From NCBI GenBank assembly GCA_018971065.1, contig JAGWVC010000080.1:1-17870 (forward strand): 17,870 bases of DNA, in the 5' to 3' direction. The position numbers and the translations under genes were made by a program. How positions within the stretch are numbered: the first letter of the stretch is position 1; each line of letters begins with the position of its first letter. The DNA comes from Sphingomonadales bacterium. GTDB lineage: Bacteria > Pseudomonadota > Alphaproteobacteria > Sphingomonadales > Sphingomonadaceae. Of the stretch, positions 6,561-13,421 are shown piece by piece. The notes beneath the pieces are model-generated. The model saw only the letters and a list, made by a program, of their open reading frames with translations, had not been told where the DNA came from and made no database searches.

Positions 6561-6633
6561 TTTTTCGCTAGTTTATATCGCAAGTGATCCGGTAGATAAG
6601 GTGGATTCCTGTGGTCAACAGGATGTGAGTAAG

Positions 6634-6670
6634 GAAGGACGGTCCTTCGACAAGCTCAGGACGGACGGGT
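6634..6670. repeat. REP-like dispersed repeat (GTCCTTCGACAAGCTCAGGAC)-type element
   Basis: The core CCTTCGACAAGCTCAGGAC is a word I recall from many sphingomonad and other proteobacterial intergenic regions. Here GTCCTTC (6642-6648) can pair with AGGAC downstream (6657-6662 region) or with a perfect upstream copy GAAGGAC (6634-6640), giving a 15-bp palindrome centred on 6641. It lies between two convergent gene ends, the usual place for REP elements. Only one copy is in this window, so the repeat status rests on prior knowledge. Confidence 0.6.
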
Positions 6671-6721
6671 TTGGGGAGCGGGGCGGACGGGTCTGGGGGC
6701 GTGGCGTGCGAGGGGCACGGC

Positions 6722-7447
6722 TCAGGGGTCTGATCGGGCTACCTCCGCGATCTGGGCGGCGTTGCCGCGTGAGGACCAGCCTTCATCGCTGGCCGGGTGC
6801 CAGATGGAGCAGCCGGCGATGACGGCGGGGCGCTGGGCGATGCGGGCGTGCCAGCGGGCGACGCCGGGGTATTCGGCGAAGTTCTCGATCTGGGCGCGGT
6901 ATTGCTCGACCCAGGTCCAGCAGGCGATGTCGGCGATGGAATAGGCGTCGCACAGCCAGTCGTGCGCGGCCAGGCGGTCTTCCATGACCTGGTAGAGGCG
7001 GCGCACCTCGCGGCGGTAGCGGTGGATCGGGTAGGAATAGTCCTCGGGCTTGCGGTCCGGGATGTTGCTGACGCGCAGGAAGTACGAGAGCTGGCCGGCC
7101 ATCGGGCCGAGGCCGGCCATCTGCCACATCAGCCACGAATCGACGCGGGCGCGTTGCGGCTCGTCGGCGGGATAGAGCCGGCCCGACTTGCGGCCGAGGT
7201 ATTGCAGGATGGCGCCCGATTCGAAAATTTCTACTGGCGTGCCGTCTTCGGCGTGGTCGCGCAGCGCGGGGATGCGGCCGTTGGGGCAGATGGCCAGAAA
7301 CCACGGCTGGTGCTGCTCGCCCTTCAGGATGTTGATGGGCACGATTTCAGGGGCCAGCCCCATCTCCGCGCAGGCGATCGAGACTTTCTTGCCGTTGGGG
7401 GTGGGAAAATAGAACAATTGCATGGGCTTGTCGTGGTTTTCGCGCAT
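6722..7447 (-). CDS. Glutathione S-transferase, Nu class (YfcG-like)
   Basis: This 241-aa cytosolic protein has the thioredoxin-fold N-domain 'QLFYFPTPNGKKVSIACAE' (10-28) with the T-P-N active-site signature of YfcG/Ure2p-like enzymes instead of a catalytic Cys, 'PNGRIPAL' (55-62) and the glutathione gamma-glutamyl site 'FESGAI' (75-80). The helical C-domain contains 'WQMAGLGPMAGQ' and 'YSIADIACWTWV', both very close to E. coli YfcG. Such enzymes use glutathione or glutathione disulfide for disulfide-bond or peroxide reduction. The ATG at 7447 is preceded by AAAGGAA; an internal ATG at 7423 and a longer frame to 7483 are alternatives. It is divergent from the PilZ gene and convergent with the AT-rich small gene. 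Confidence 0.88.
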   Translation of the reverse strand: MRENHDKPMQLFYFPTPNGKKVSIACAEMGLAPEIVPINILKGEQHQPWFLAICPNGRIPALRDHAEDGTPVEIFESGAILQYLGRKSGRLYPADEPQRARVDSWLMWQMAGLGPMAGQLSYFLRVSNIPDRKPEDYSYPIHRYRREVRRLYQVMEDRLAAHDWLCDAYSIADIACWTWVEQYRAQIENFAEYPGVARWHARIAQRPAVIAGCSIWHPASDEGWSSRGNAAQIAEVARSDP

Positions 7448-7611
7448 GGCACCGTTCCTTTCCCTGTCCGGGGTGCTTGCCATACCGGCAAGGTGGCGAG
7501 GATGGTTAAGCCGAACCGGCCGATGCTGGCAACGACTGCCCGTGCGCGTAAGGCGGGCTTGTTCTGCCCGTTAACCAGTTTGCGGGCGGGACATGAAAAA
7601 TTTTGTCAGCG

Positions 7612-7627
7612 CTAACTGGGGCTTAAC
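7612..7627. promoter_or_regulatory. CtrA-like box upstream of the PilZ gene
   Basis: CTAA-N7-TTAAC (7612-7627) differs by one base from the CtrA consensus TTAA-N7-TTAAC and ends 24 bp before the PilZ start. More TTAA half-sites lie further up (around 7506 and 7571). CtrA is the alphaproteobacterial response regulator for motility and cell-cycle genes; the assignment is by sequence only. Confidence 0.4.
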
Positions 7628-7650
7628 CACCGCCTTGCGATAAATGCCGT

Positions 7651-7980
7651 ATGTCCGAATCGCCCCTCCCGCGCAAGGAAGCCCGCAGCAACGTGGTGAT
7701 GCACGCGCGTTGCCGCACGCTGAGCGGCATTCGCGACGAAGGGGCGATCCACGACATCTCGGCGCACGGCTGCTGCGTGACGATGCGGGCGCTGTGCCTG
7801 TCGGTGGGCAACCGGGTGATCGTGAAGCCCGACGGCATGGAAGGCATCTTCGGCATCGTCCGCTGGATCGCCGGCGGCAAGGCCGGGATCGAGTTCGAGC
7901 AGCCGCTCTATGGCCCGATCGTCGAGCATCTCTCGCAGCGCCACGCCCCCGGTTCGGTGTCGCTCGCGGCCGGGCGCTGA
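7651..7980 (+). CDS. PilZ domain protein (probable c-di-GMP receptor)
   Basis: This 109-aa stand-alone PilZ domain has both c-di-GMP binding motifs: RxxxR as RKEAR (8-12) and DxSxxG as DISAHG (35-40), followed by the barrel strands 'GNRVIVKPDGMEGIFGIVRW' and 'AGIEFEQPL' (78-86). It should act as a soluble effector that couples c-di-GMP to an unknown partner, commonly in motility, attachment or polysaccharide export. The ATG at 7651 lacks a ribosome site; a -10-like GATAAA (7639-7644) ends only 6 nt before it, so the mRNA may be leaderless, or nearly so. A CtrA-like box lies directly upstream. It is divergent from the GST gene. Confidence 0.85.
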   Translation: MSESPLPRKEARSNVVMHARCRTLSGIRDEGAIHDISAHGCCVTMRALCLSVGNRVIVKPDGMEGIFGIVRWIAGGKAGIEFEQPLYGPIVEHLSQRHAPGSVSLAAGR

Positions 7981-8144
7981 GGGGCGGGCGGCGCGATCCT
8001 GATCGCGGCTGCGAAAATCGGCGGGGAAGCGACCGGATGGTCACTTCCAAGGCTGGTCAAGCGCGCTGCTTCCTGCAACAACCGCTGAACAGGCCGACAG
8101 CGCGCAAAGGCGCGTCCGGACCGCAGGACGGGGAGAGCAGATTG

Positions 8145-9404
8145 ATGGCGCATGGTTCGATGGCTGCGGAGAGCGACGCGCCCAATCATCCCAAATCGAT
8201 AGCGATGGCGCTGATCGCCTCGCTGACCTTCAACATCGGGGTCGGCTGCGTCATGGGCACGCCGGGCGTGCTGCTGCCGCACATGAAGGAGCATCTGGGC
8301 GTTTCCACCGAGGCGGTGTCCGCCGGGATGCTGGCGATCATGGTTGCCTCGTCGGTGTTCGCGCCGCAGATCGGCTCGATGGCGGTGAAGCGTTCGCTGC
8401 GCGGCATCCTTGCCTCGGCGGCGATCATGCTGGCGCTGTCCTGGCTGATCCTGGCGTTCACGCACAGCTACCTGATCTACATGCTGGTCAACGCGCTGCT
8501 GCTGGGCGCGACGATGGCGATCACCGGGTCGATCCTGGCGCCGACGCTGATCACGCGCTGGTTCAACCGCAATCGCGGCCTGGCGATCGGCCTGTGCCAC
8601 CTGCCGATCATGGTGGCGGTGATGCCGATCCTGTCGGAATGGATGATCCAGAAGATGGGCCTGCAGTCCACGTTCCTGATCCTGGCGGTGATCCCGCTGG
8701 TGACGCTGCTGCCGGCCTCGTTCTTCCTGATCGACTGGCCGCCGGTGGCGGGCCAGCCGGCGGTTGCCACCGATACCCCGTCGGCCCCGGCTGGCGAGGA
8801 AGCGCTGTCGATGCGGCAGATCATTTCGCGCCCGCGCTTCTGGGCGCTGTCGCTGGCGGTGGGGATGCCGAATACCAGTTCGATCCTGCTGGGCCTGCAC
8901 CTGGTATCGATGGCCAAGAGCTGGGGGATCGAACCGCTTCATGCCGCCGGGCTGGCCTCGATCATGTCGCTGGTCGGCATGGCCGGCATGGTGATGATGG
9001 GCACGCTGGCCGATCGCATCGGCGGCGCCCGCACGCTGGCGGTGATGGCGGCGTGCGACATCGGGCTGTGGCTGCTGCTGCTGACCCAGCCTTCGTACAC
9101 CGGGTTGGCCGCGATCATCGGCCTGATCGGCTTCATGGGCGCGGGCGCGGTGCCGGCGATCAGCAAGGCTTATGCCGACGAGTTCGGCCGCGCCAGCTTC
9201 AGCCGCGCCATCGGCCTGATGGCGCCGGTGACGCTGCCGTTGATGGCGGTGGGGCTGATCGTGCCGGGCATGATCGTGCGGGTTACGGGCAGCTATTCGG
9301 TGCTGATCCTGAGCATGGCCGCGGCGTTCGTGCTGGCGCTGCTGCTGGCGCTGTATGGCGCGCGCGGCGGAGCGGCGTCGAAGGCGCCTATAAACCCCGC
9401 CTGA
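8145..9404 (+). CDS. MFS transporter (monocarboxylate/oxalate-formate antiporter-like)
   Basis: This 419-aa integral inner-membrane protein has about 12 hydrophobic segments in two halves separated by a polar loop near residues 198-224. The loop after the fourth segment has 'RWFNRNRGLAIGL' (138-150), a feature of the monocarboxylate/oxalate-formate branch, and the second half carries the classical MFS motif 'GTLADRIGGARTL' (286-298). The transported compound cannot be deduced; no catabolic genes are adjacent. The ATG at 8145 is used because GGGGAG (8130-8135) lies 9 nt upstream; the frame is open back to 7644 but that part overlaps the PilZ gene and is not membrane-like. Its end overlaps the convergent Nudix gene by 17 bp. 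Confidence 0.85.
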   Translation: MAHGSMAAESDAPNHPKSIAMALIASLTFNIGVGCVMGTPGVLLPHMKEHLGVSTEAVSAGMLAIMVASSVFAPQIGSMAVKRSLRGILASAAIMLALSWLILAFTHSYLIYMLVNALLLGATMAITGSILAPTLITRWFNRNRGLAIGLCHLPIMVAVMPILSEWMIQKMGLQSTFLILAVIPLVTLLPASFFLIDWPPVAGQPAVATDTPSAPAGEEALSMRQIISRPRFWALSLAVGMPNTSSILLGLHLVSMAKSWGIEPLHAAGLASIMSLVGMAGMVMMGTLADRIGGARTLAVMAACDIGLWLLLLTQPSYTGLAAIIGLIGFMGAGAVPAISKAYADEFGRASFSRAIGLMAPVTLPLMAVGLIVPGMIVRVTGSYSVLILSMAAAFVLALLLALYGARGGAASKAPINPA

Positions 9405-10179
9405 CCGTTTTCATCGACTCGTGGGTCACGGGGTAGCCGTGGCCCTCGGGGATGCACAGGTGCTGGTCGCCGTCGATCTCGGCGAGGAACGAATAGACCA
9501 GCCGCACCGGGAACTCGCGGGCGTGGGCGACGGTGTCGGCGAAGCTGCCGCAATGGGCCAGCCGTTCGAGGTTCCGGCGGGTGGGGAAGATCACGCCGAT
9601 CTCGCCGCTGTCGGCCATTGCCAGTGCGTTGGCGGCGCTGGCCCAGAACAGGCGGGTGTTCTCGGTGGCGTCCACCGCCAGTTCGACCTGGCCGCTGCCG
9701 AGGTCTGCCAGGAAGAAGCGGGTGTCGAACGCGCCTTCGCGGCGGGGGCACCAGCGGGCGAAAGGTTCGATCCGGTCCAGCGCCAGCGTCCAGCCGAAGT
9801 GCGCCAGCACTGGCGCCAGCGCGCCTTCCTGTGCCAGCAGGATGCGCGCGGCGCGGGCGTCGTCGGCGGTGACCGGCTGGGCGATGCCGAGCAGCAGGCC
9901 GGTTTCTTCCAGCGTCTCGCGCACGGCGGCGATGCGGGCGGCGCCCTGTTCGGGATCGGGATCGTCGGCGAGGTCAGTCGCGACGATCGCGGCGAGTTCG
10001 CGATCGGCCGGATCGATGCGGCCGCCGGGGAACACGGCCATGCCGCCGGCGAAGCGCATTTCCTTGGCGCGCTGGACCATCAGCAGCTCCGGCGCGCCGC
10101 CATCGGCAGCGTGGCGATAGATGACCAGCGTGGCGGCGGGGATGGTGTGGAAGGTTCCGGGGGCAGGCTCGCTCATCAT
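9388..10179 (-). CDS. Nudix hydrolase with interrupted Nudix box (NUDT19-like)
   Basis: This 263-aa protein has the Nudix fold: 'AATLVIYRH' strand (15-23), 'VQRAKEMRFAGGMAVFPGG' (35-53) and the catalytic helix 'AVRETLEETGLLLG' (85-98), which is the RE-x-L-EE-x-G part of the Nudix box. Between the box glycine (Gly53) and Arg87 there are roughly 20 extra residues rich in D, P and A compared with the canonical 14-position spacing; a split box of this kind occurs in NUDT19/RP2-type proteins, some of which hydrolyse CoA derivatives. The substrate here is not proven. Two adjacent ATGs (10179 and 10176) are possible starts. It overlaps the MFS transporter gene tail by 17 bp. Confidence 0.85.
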   Translation of the reverse strand: MMSEPAPGTFHTIPAATLVIYRHAADGGAPELLMVQRAKEMRFAGGMAVFPGGRIDPADRELAAIVATDLADDPDPEQGAARIAAVRETLEETGLLLGIAQPVTADDARAARILLAQEGALAPVLAHFGWTLALDRIEPFARWCPRREGAFDTRFFLADLGSGQVELAVDATENTRLFWASAANALAMADSGEIGVIFPTRRNLERLAHCGSFADTVAHAREFPVRLVYSFLAEIDGDQHLCIPEGHGYPVTHESMKTVRRGL

Positions 10180-10310
10180 GCCAACTTGCCCGGGACGGTC
10201 GCGCTGGCAAGTGGTGTTTTTGGCGGGCAGCGTCGGGATTTTTGACAAAATGCGGGGTGGGGGAGCGTGTTTATCTTCTGAAAATGCTGGAATTAGACCA
10301 TTTTTTGAAA

Positions 10311-10328
10311 TTGGCACGCAGCCTGCAT
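10311..10328 (+). promoter_or_regulatory. Sigma-54-type (-24/-12) promoter candidate
   Basis: TTGGCACG-CAGC-CTGCA matches the sigma-54 consensus TTGGCACG-N4-TTGCA with one mismatch. The invariant GG (10313-10314) and GC (10325-10326) are separated by exactly 10 bp. It faces right, into a gap with no plus-strand gene, so it would start an RNA near 10338. No enhancer-binding site was identified; a short dyad TTTTG-A-CAAAA (10240-10250) lies about 65 bp upstream. Confidence 0.5.
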
Positions 10329-10337
10329 TATCTGCGA

Positions 10338-10475
10338 TACCCCGTAAGCAGTCTGGTCTGAGGCGGGGCCACATCAGTCTCCGTGGCCCCCGCTTCCCCG
10401 TATCAGAGCACGCCCAGGGGCGGGGCCGCCGGACTTACCCCCCGGCAGCCCCGCCTGGATTACCCGGCGGGGTTT
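10338..10475 (+). ncRNA. Candidate structured small RNA downstream of the -24/-12 element
   Basis: The segment has no open frame of note and lies opposite in direction to both flanking genes. It contains a strong hairpin with GCGGGGCCAC (10363-10372) pairing to GTGGCCCCCGC (10383-10393, one bulged C) around a 10-nt loop, then a C-rich linker, and ends with CCCCGCC (10449-10455) pairing to GGCGGGG (10466-10472), with an inner GG/CC pair and ATTA loop, followed by TTT. That end resembles an intrinsic terminator on the plus strand. C-rich unpaired stretches (around 10437-10443) resemble seed regions of base-pairing small RNAs. No Rfam family was recognised, and expression is unproven. Confidence 0.45.
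10449..10475 (+). terminator. Terminator-like hairpin ending the candidate small RNA
   Basis: A 7-bp GC stem CCCCGCC/GGCGGGG, extended inside by GG/CC around ATTA, is followed by TTT and then CCC. The T-run is short, so termination efficiency is uncertain. In the leftward direction (glutaredoxin gene) no T-run follows, so it suits a plus-strand transcript better. Confidence 0.45.
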
Positions 10476-10512
10476 CCCGAAATCGGATGAAACGGTGGGC
10501 GAGCCGACAGGC

Positions 10513-10839
10513 TCAGGCGTTGCCGATGCCGTTCTGCTGGAACAACTGTTGCAGTTCGCCGGCCTCGTACATTTCCATCATGATGTCGCTGCCGCCGAGA
10601 AATTCGCCCTTCACGTAAAGCTGGGGGATCGTCGGCCAGTCCGAATAAGTCTTGATGCCCTGGCGGATTTCCATGTCCTGCAGCACGTCCACCGCGTGGA
10701 ACTGCGCGCCGAGGTGATCGAGGATGGCCACCGCGCGGCTGGAAAAGCCGCACTGCGGGAACAGCGGGCTGCCTTTCATGAACAGCACGACGTCGTTGCC
10801 GTTGACGATTTCGGCGATGCGGGCGTTGGCGTCGGACAT
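10513..10839 (-). CDS. grxD: Monothiol glutaredoxin, Grx4/GrxD family
   Basis: This 108-aa cytosolic protein has the monothiol active site CGFS (Cys30-Ser33) preceded by '[13 protein letters not shown]' and followed by '[20 protein letters not shown]', the cis-Pro and glutathione-binding elements of the family. Grx4 proteins bind a glutathione-ligated [2Fe-2S] cluster and deliver or sense Fe-S clusters, typically as a complex with BolA. The bolA gene lies directly upstream, 84 bp away on the same strand. The ATG at 10839 has GAGG about 8 nt upstream. It is the last gene of a ten-gene minus-strand run. Confidence 0.93.
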   Translation of the reverse strand: MSDANARIAEIVNGNDVVLFMKGSPLFPQCGFSSRAVAILDHLGAQFHAVDVLQDMEIRQGIKTYSDWPTIPQLYVKGEFLGGSDIMMEMYEAGELQQLFQQNGIGNA

Positions 10840-10923
10840 GAACAGTACCTCGAATGGGTTGGAAGCGGCTTCTTGCGAACGATTCGCGCCGACGTCAACC
10901 GCCGGCGCGTTCGCCTGCCTGGC

Positions 10924-11157
10924 TCAGTTGGGTACGGCGGTGGTCAATTGCAAGGCGTGCAATTCCCCGCCCATGCGCCCGCCCAGCGCCGCGAACACCA
11001 GCTTGTGCTGGGCGATGCGCGGCTTGCCGGTGAACGAGGCCGAGACGACATGCGCGGCATAATGGTCACCATCGCCCGCCAGATCGGTGATCGTCACCGT
11101 GGCATCGGGCAGGGCGGCGCGAATCAGCGCCTCGATCTCGGCAGCGGGCATCGGCAT
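10924..11157 (-). CDS. bolA: BolA family protein
   Basis: This 77-aa protein has a BolA fold: an N-terminal helix 'AAEIEALIRAALPDATVTITDL', the central 'DHYAAHVVSASFTGKPRIAQHKLVFAAL' region, and the conserved C-terminal 'ELHALQLTT' with the family histidine. The short length resembles the BolA/IbaG-like form of alphaproteobacteria. BolA proteins form [2Fe-2S]-bridged heterodimers with monothiol glutaredoxins, and the grxD gene follows. GGAGG (11166-11170) lies 8 nt before the ATG at 11157. It is 28 bp downstream of the DUF1476 gene and so probably cotranscribed with it. Confidence 0.9.
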   Translation of the reverse strand: MPMPAAEIEALIRAALPDATVTITDLAGDGDHYAAHVVSASFTGKPRIAQHKLVFAALGGRMGGELHALQLTTAVPN

Positions 11158-11185
11158 GGGGGGTGCCTCCGGCAGTCTGGTAAGG

Positions 11186-11509
11186 TCAGGCTTCGCCCAT
11201 GAGCATGCGGCGGGCTTCGATCTCTTTCTGCTTCATGGCGTCGCGCACGTCAGCCTCGCTGGCATCGACACCGGCGCTGATCAGATCGCCCATCAGCTTG
11301 CGCACGACGTCCTCGTCACCGGCTTCCTCGAACTCGGCCTGGACAACGCCCTTGGCATAGCTTTCGGTTTCGGCGGGCGACAGGCCCATGCGCTCGGCCG
11401 CCCAGAAGCCCAGCAGCTTGTTGCGGCGGGCCTGGATGCGAAACAGCATTTCCTGGTCGTGGGCGAAGTGGGCTTCCTCGGCGCGTTCGCGGTCGTTGAA
11501 AGTGGTCAT
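11186..11509 (-). CDS. DUF1476 protein, F1-ATPase inhibitor zeta subunit homologue
   Basis: This 107-aa, mostly helical, charged protein starting MTTFNDRERAEEAHFAHDQE reads through 'RRNKLLGFWAAERMGLSPAE' and 'EFEEAGDEDVVRKLMGDL', the typical DUF1476 sequence. In Paracoccus and other alphaproteobacteria this family is the zeta subunit that inserts its N-terminus into the F1-ATPase and blocks ATP hydrolysis. By homology it should prevent wasteful ATP hydrolysis here; in some species its inhibitory strength is low. The ATG at 11509 has GGAA a few bases upstream. An 84-bp gap from the oxidoreductase gene may carry its own promoter. It precedes bolA and grxD. Confidence 0.92.
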   Translation of the reverse strand: MTTFNDRERAEEAHFAHDQEMLFRIQARRNKLLGFWAAERMGLSPAETESYAKGVVQAEFEEAGDEDVVRKLMGDLISAGVDASEADVRDAMKQKEIEARRMLMGEA

Positions 11510-11593
11510 GGAACGGTTCCCTGGCTAATCCGTGTGCTTGACGTTTGCGCGGCAAGCAGTCCTGCAAGCCGTTGGCAGTTGCATTGTCTCCGG

Positions 11594-12595
11594 TCAATCG
11601 CCGACGCGAACGACAAGCTTGCCGACGGCGGTGCGTGCCGCCAGGCGGGCGATGGCTTTGCCCGCGTCGGGCAGCGCGAAGACTTCGGCGATGCGCGGGG
11701 TGATGCGGCCATCCTGCGCCATTGCCATCAGTTGCGCCACCTGGCCGGCGAAGTGCGCCGGTTCGCGTTCGATGAAGCCGCCCCAGAACACGCCGACGAT
11801 ATCGCAGGCCTTCAGCAGCGGCAGGTTCAGCGGCAGTTTCGCGATTCCCGCCGCGAAGCCCAGCACCAGGAAGCGCCCGCCCCAGGCGATGGCGCGCAGC
11901 GCGGGTTCGGAATAGTCGCCACCGACCGGATCGACGACGACGTGTGCGCCGTCAGGCCCGCAGGCGGCCTTGAACGCATCGGCCAGCGCGCGCGAGGCGG
12001 CCTTGTCGAGCGGGTCGCGCCCATAGACCACCACGTCGTCGGCCCCGGCGGCGCGGGCCGCCTCTGCCTTGTCGGCGCTGGAAACGGCGGCGACGACGCG
12101 GGCGCCCAGCGCCTTGGCCACTTCGACGGCGGCGATGCCGACGCCGCCGGCAGCACCCAGCACCAGCACGGTCTCTCCGGCCTGCAACCGGCCGCGATCG
12201 GCGAGGGCGTGCAGGCAGGTGGCATAGGTCATCAGCAGCGAGGCGCCGGCCTCGAACGAAACGCCGTCGGCCAGCGGGAACACCTTGGCGGCGGGGGCGA
12301 CGACCTGTTCGGCCAGCCCGCCATGCAGCGTGACGGCGATGACCGGCTGGCCGACCGTGAAGCCGGTGACGCCCTCACCCAGCGCGGCGACGGTGCCCGC
12401 CACTTCGCTGCCCGGCGCGAACGGGCGGGGCGGCTTGAACTGGTACTTGTCCTCGATGATGAGAACGTCGGGGTAGTTGATCGCGCAGGCCCTGACGGCG
12501 ATCAGCACTTCACCCGGCCCGGCGACGGGGGTGGGCAGTTCGCCCATCTCCAGCGTTTCCGGGCCGCCGATGGCGCGGCTGAGCAGCGCCTTCAT
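11594..12595 (-). CDS. Zinc-free NADPH:quinone oxidoreductase (MDR/zeta-crystallin type)
   Basis: This 333-aa medium-chain dehydrogenase/reductase has a GroES-like N-domain with '[19 protein letters not shown]' (34-52) and '[12 protein letters not shown]' (58-69), and a Rossmann domain with the nucleotide motif GAAGGVG (147-153) and '[19 protein letters not shown]'. The Cys/His/Glu zinc ligands of alcohol dehydrogenases are absent, as in quinone oxidoreductases and related enoyl reductases. It probably reduces quinones or activated alkenes with NADPH; the physiological substrate is unknown. Its ATG overlaps the leuD stop in the 4-base ATGA arrangement, so it is translated as part of the leu transcript. 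Confidence 0.88.
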   Translation of the reverse strand: MKALLSRAIGGPETLEMGELPTPVAGPGEVLIAVRACAINYPDVLIIEDKYQFKPPRPFAPGSEVAGTVAALGEGVTGFTVGQPVIAVTLHGGLAEQVVAPAAKVFPLADGVSFEAGASLLMTYATCLHALADRGRLQAGETVLVLGAAGGVGIAAVEVAKALGARVVAAVSSADKAEAARAAGADDVVVYGRDPLDKAASRALADAFKAACGPDGAHVVVDPVGGDYSEPALRAIAWGGRFLVLGFAAGIAKLPLNLPLLKACDIVGVFWGGFIEREPAHFAGQVAQLMAMAQDGRITPRIAEVFALPDAGKAIARLAARTAVGKLVVRVGD

Positions 12596-13200
12596 GCCGC
12601 GACGGGCGTGGCCAGGAACGGCAGTTCAGCGCGGGCCTTCGCCTCGTAGCCGGCGATCGCGGTGTCACGCGCGAGGGTGAGACCGACCTCGTCGAGGCCG
12701 TTCAGCAGGCAGTGCTTGCGGAACGGGTCGATCTCGAACGCGAAGCGGTCCTGGTAGCGGGTGGTGACGGTCTGCGTTTCAAGGTCGATCTCGATCGGCT
12801 CGGGCGTACCGTCACCGCGCGCCACGTCCAGCAGGCGGTCCACGGCTTCCTGCGGCAGCGCCACGGTGAGGATGCCGTTCTTGAAGGCATTGCCCGAGAA
12901 GATGTCCGAGAACGAGGGCGCGATCACGCAGGTGATGCCCATGTCGAGCAAGGCCCAGGCGGCGTGTTCGCGGCTGGAGCCGCAGCCGAAGTTGTCGCCG
13001 GCGATGAGGATGGGGGCGCCGGCATAGGCCGGGTCCTCGAAGACGTTGCCGGGTTCCTTGCGCACGGCCTCGAACGCTCCGCGCCCCAGCCCCTCACGGG
13101 TGATGGTCTTGAGCCAATGGGCGGGGATGACGACGTCGGTATCGACGTTCTTGCGGCCGAACGGGATCGCGAGGCCCGCGACGTGGTTGATGGCTTCCAT
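12592..13200 (-). CDS. leuD: 3-isopropylmalate dehydratase, small subunit
   Basis: This 202-aa partner of LeuC forms the swivelling aconitase-type domain. Signature stretches are '[16 protein letters not shown]' (18-33), '[17 protein letters not shown]' (68-84, substrate-binding GSSR loop) and '[16 protein letters not shown]' (96-111). With LeuC it converts 2-isopropylmalate to 3-isopropylmalate in leucine synthesis. An AGGA lies upstream of the ATG at 13200. It is separated from leuC by two unrelated genes and its stop overlaps the start of the oxidoreductase gene. No leuB is in the window. Confidence 0.96.
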   Translation of the reverse strand: MEAINHVAGLAIPFGRKNVDTDVVIPAHWLKTITREGLGRGAFEAVRKEPGNVFEDPAYAGAPILIAGDNFGCGSSREHAAWALLDMGITCVIAPSFSDIFSGNAFKNGILTVALPQEAVDRLLDVARGDGTPEPIEIDLETQTVTTRYQDRFAFEIDPFRKHCLLNGLDEVGLTLARDTAIAGYEAKARAELPFLATPVAA

Positions 13201-13214
13201 TTCGGTCGGTCCTG

Positions 13215-13385
13215 TCAGTCGGTTTCGGGCGCGTTTTCGGGGTGCGGCGGCGGCGCGGTTGGTTTCGCCTTTTCCTTGCGGTTCTTCGCATAAAGCAGCG
13301 CGGCGGCCAGCGCCGCCGAGCCGATTGCCGCTGCTCCGGCCGCGACGGCGGCTCCGGTCCAGCTCTTGTCGTTCTTCTTGGTCAT
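13215..13385 (-). CDS. 56-aa single-helix membrane protein between leuC and leuD
   Basis: A very short gene starts at an ATG at 13385 with AGGGAAG just upstream. The protein has a basic start (MTKKNDKSW), one alanine-rich transmembrane helix (about residues 11-32, ending LAAALLYA), a basic patch NRKEKAK and a proline-rich acidic tail ending ENAPETD. The positive patch after the helix suggests an outward N-terminus with a cytosolic tail, or a signal anchor. It fits tightly into the operon (36 bp after the glycosylase gene, 14 bp before leuD), which supports it being real. I recognise no family and can give no function. Confidence 0.65.
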   Translation of the reverse strand: MTKKNDKSWTGAAVAAGAAAIGSAALAAALLYAKNRKEKAKPTAPPPHPENAPETD

Positions 13386-13421
13386 GGCTTCCCTATGCGT
13401 TCTGCGGGCGTCTGATTCAAG

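Noticed and set aside
6362..6583. 73-codon minus-strand frame in the AT-rich island
   Set aside because: It lacks coherent helices or a ribosome site; the plus frame gives a sensible two-helix membrane protein.
10242..10270. Sigma-70 promoter with perfect TTGACA (10242-10247)
   Set aside because: No acceptable -10 hexamer occurs at 16-18 bp spacing; the -24/-12 element downstream is the better candidate.
11535..11558. TGCTTG-N12-CAAGCA dyad ahead of the DUF1476 gene as terminator of the oxidoreductase gene
   Set aside because: The arms are only 6 bp with a 12-base loop and no T-run on either strand; too weak to annotate.
11087..12649. 520-codon plus-strand frame covering the DUF1476 and oxidoreductase genes
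   Set aside because: It crosses two recognised genes and a gap on the other strand, and its translation is low-complexity without family resemblance.
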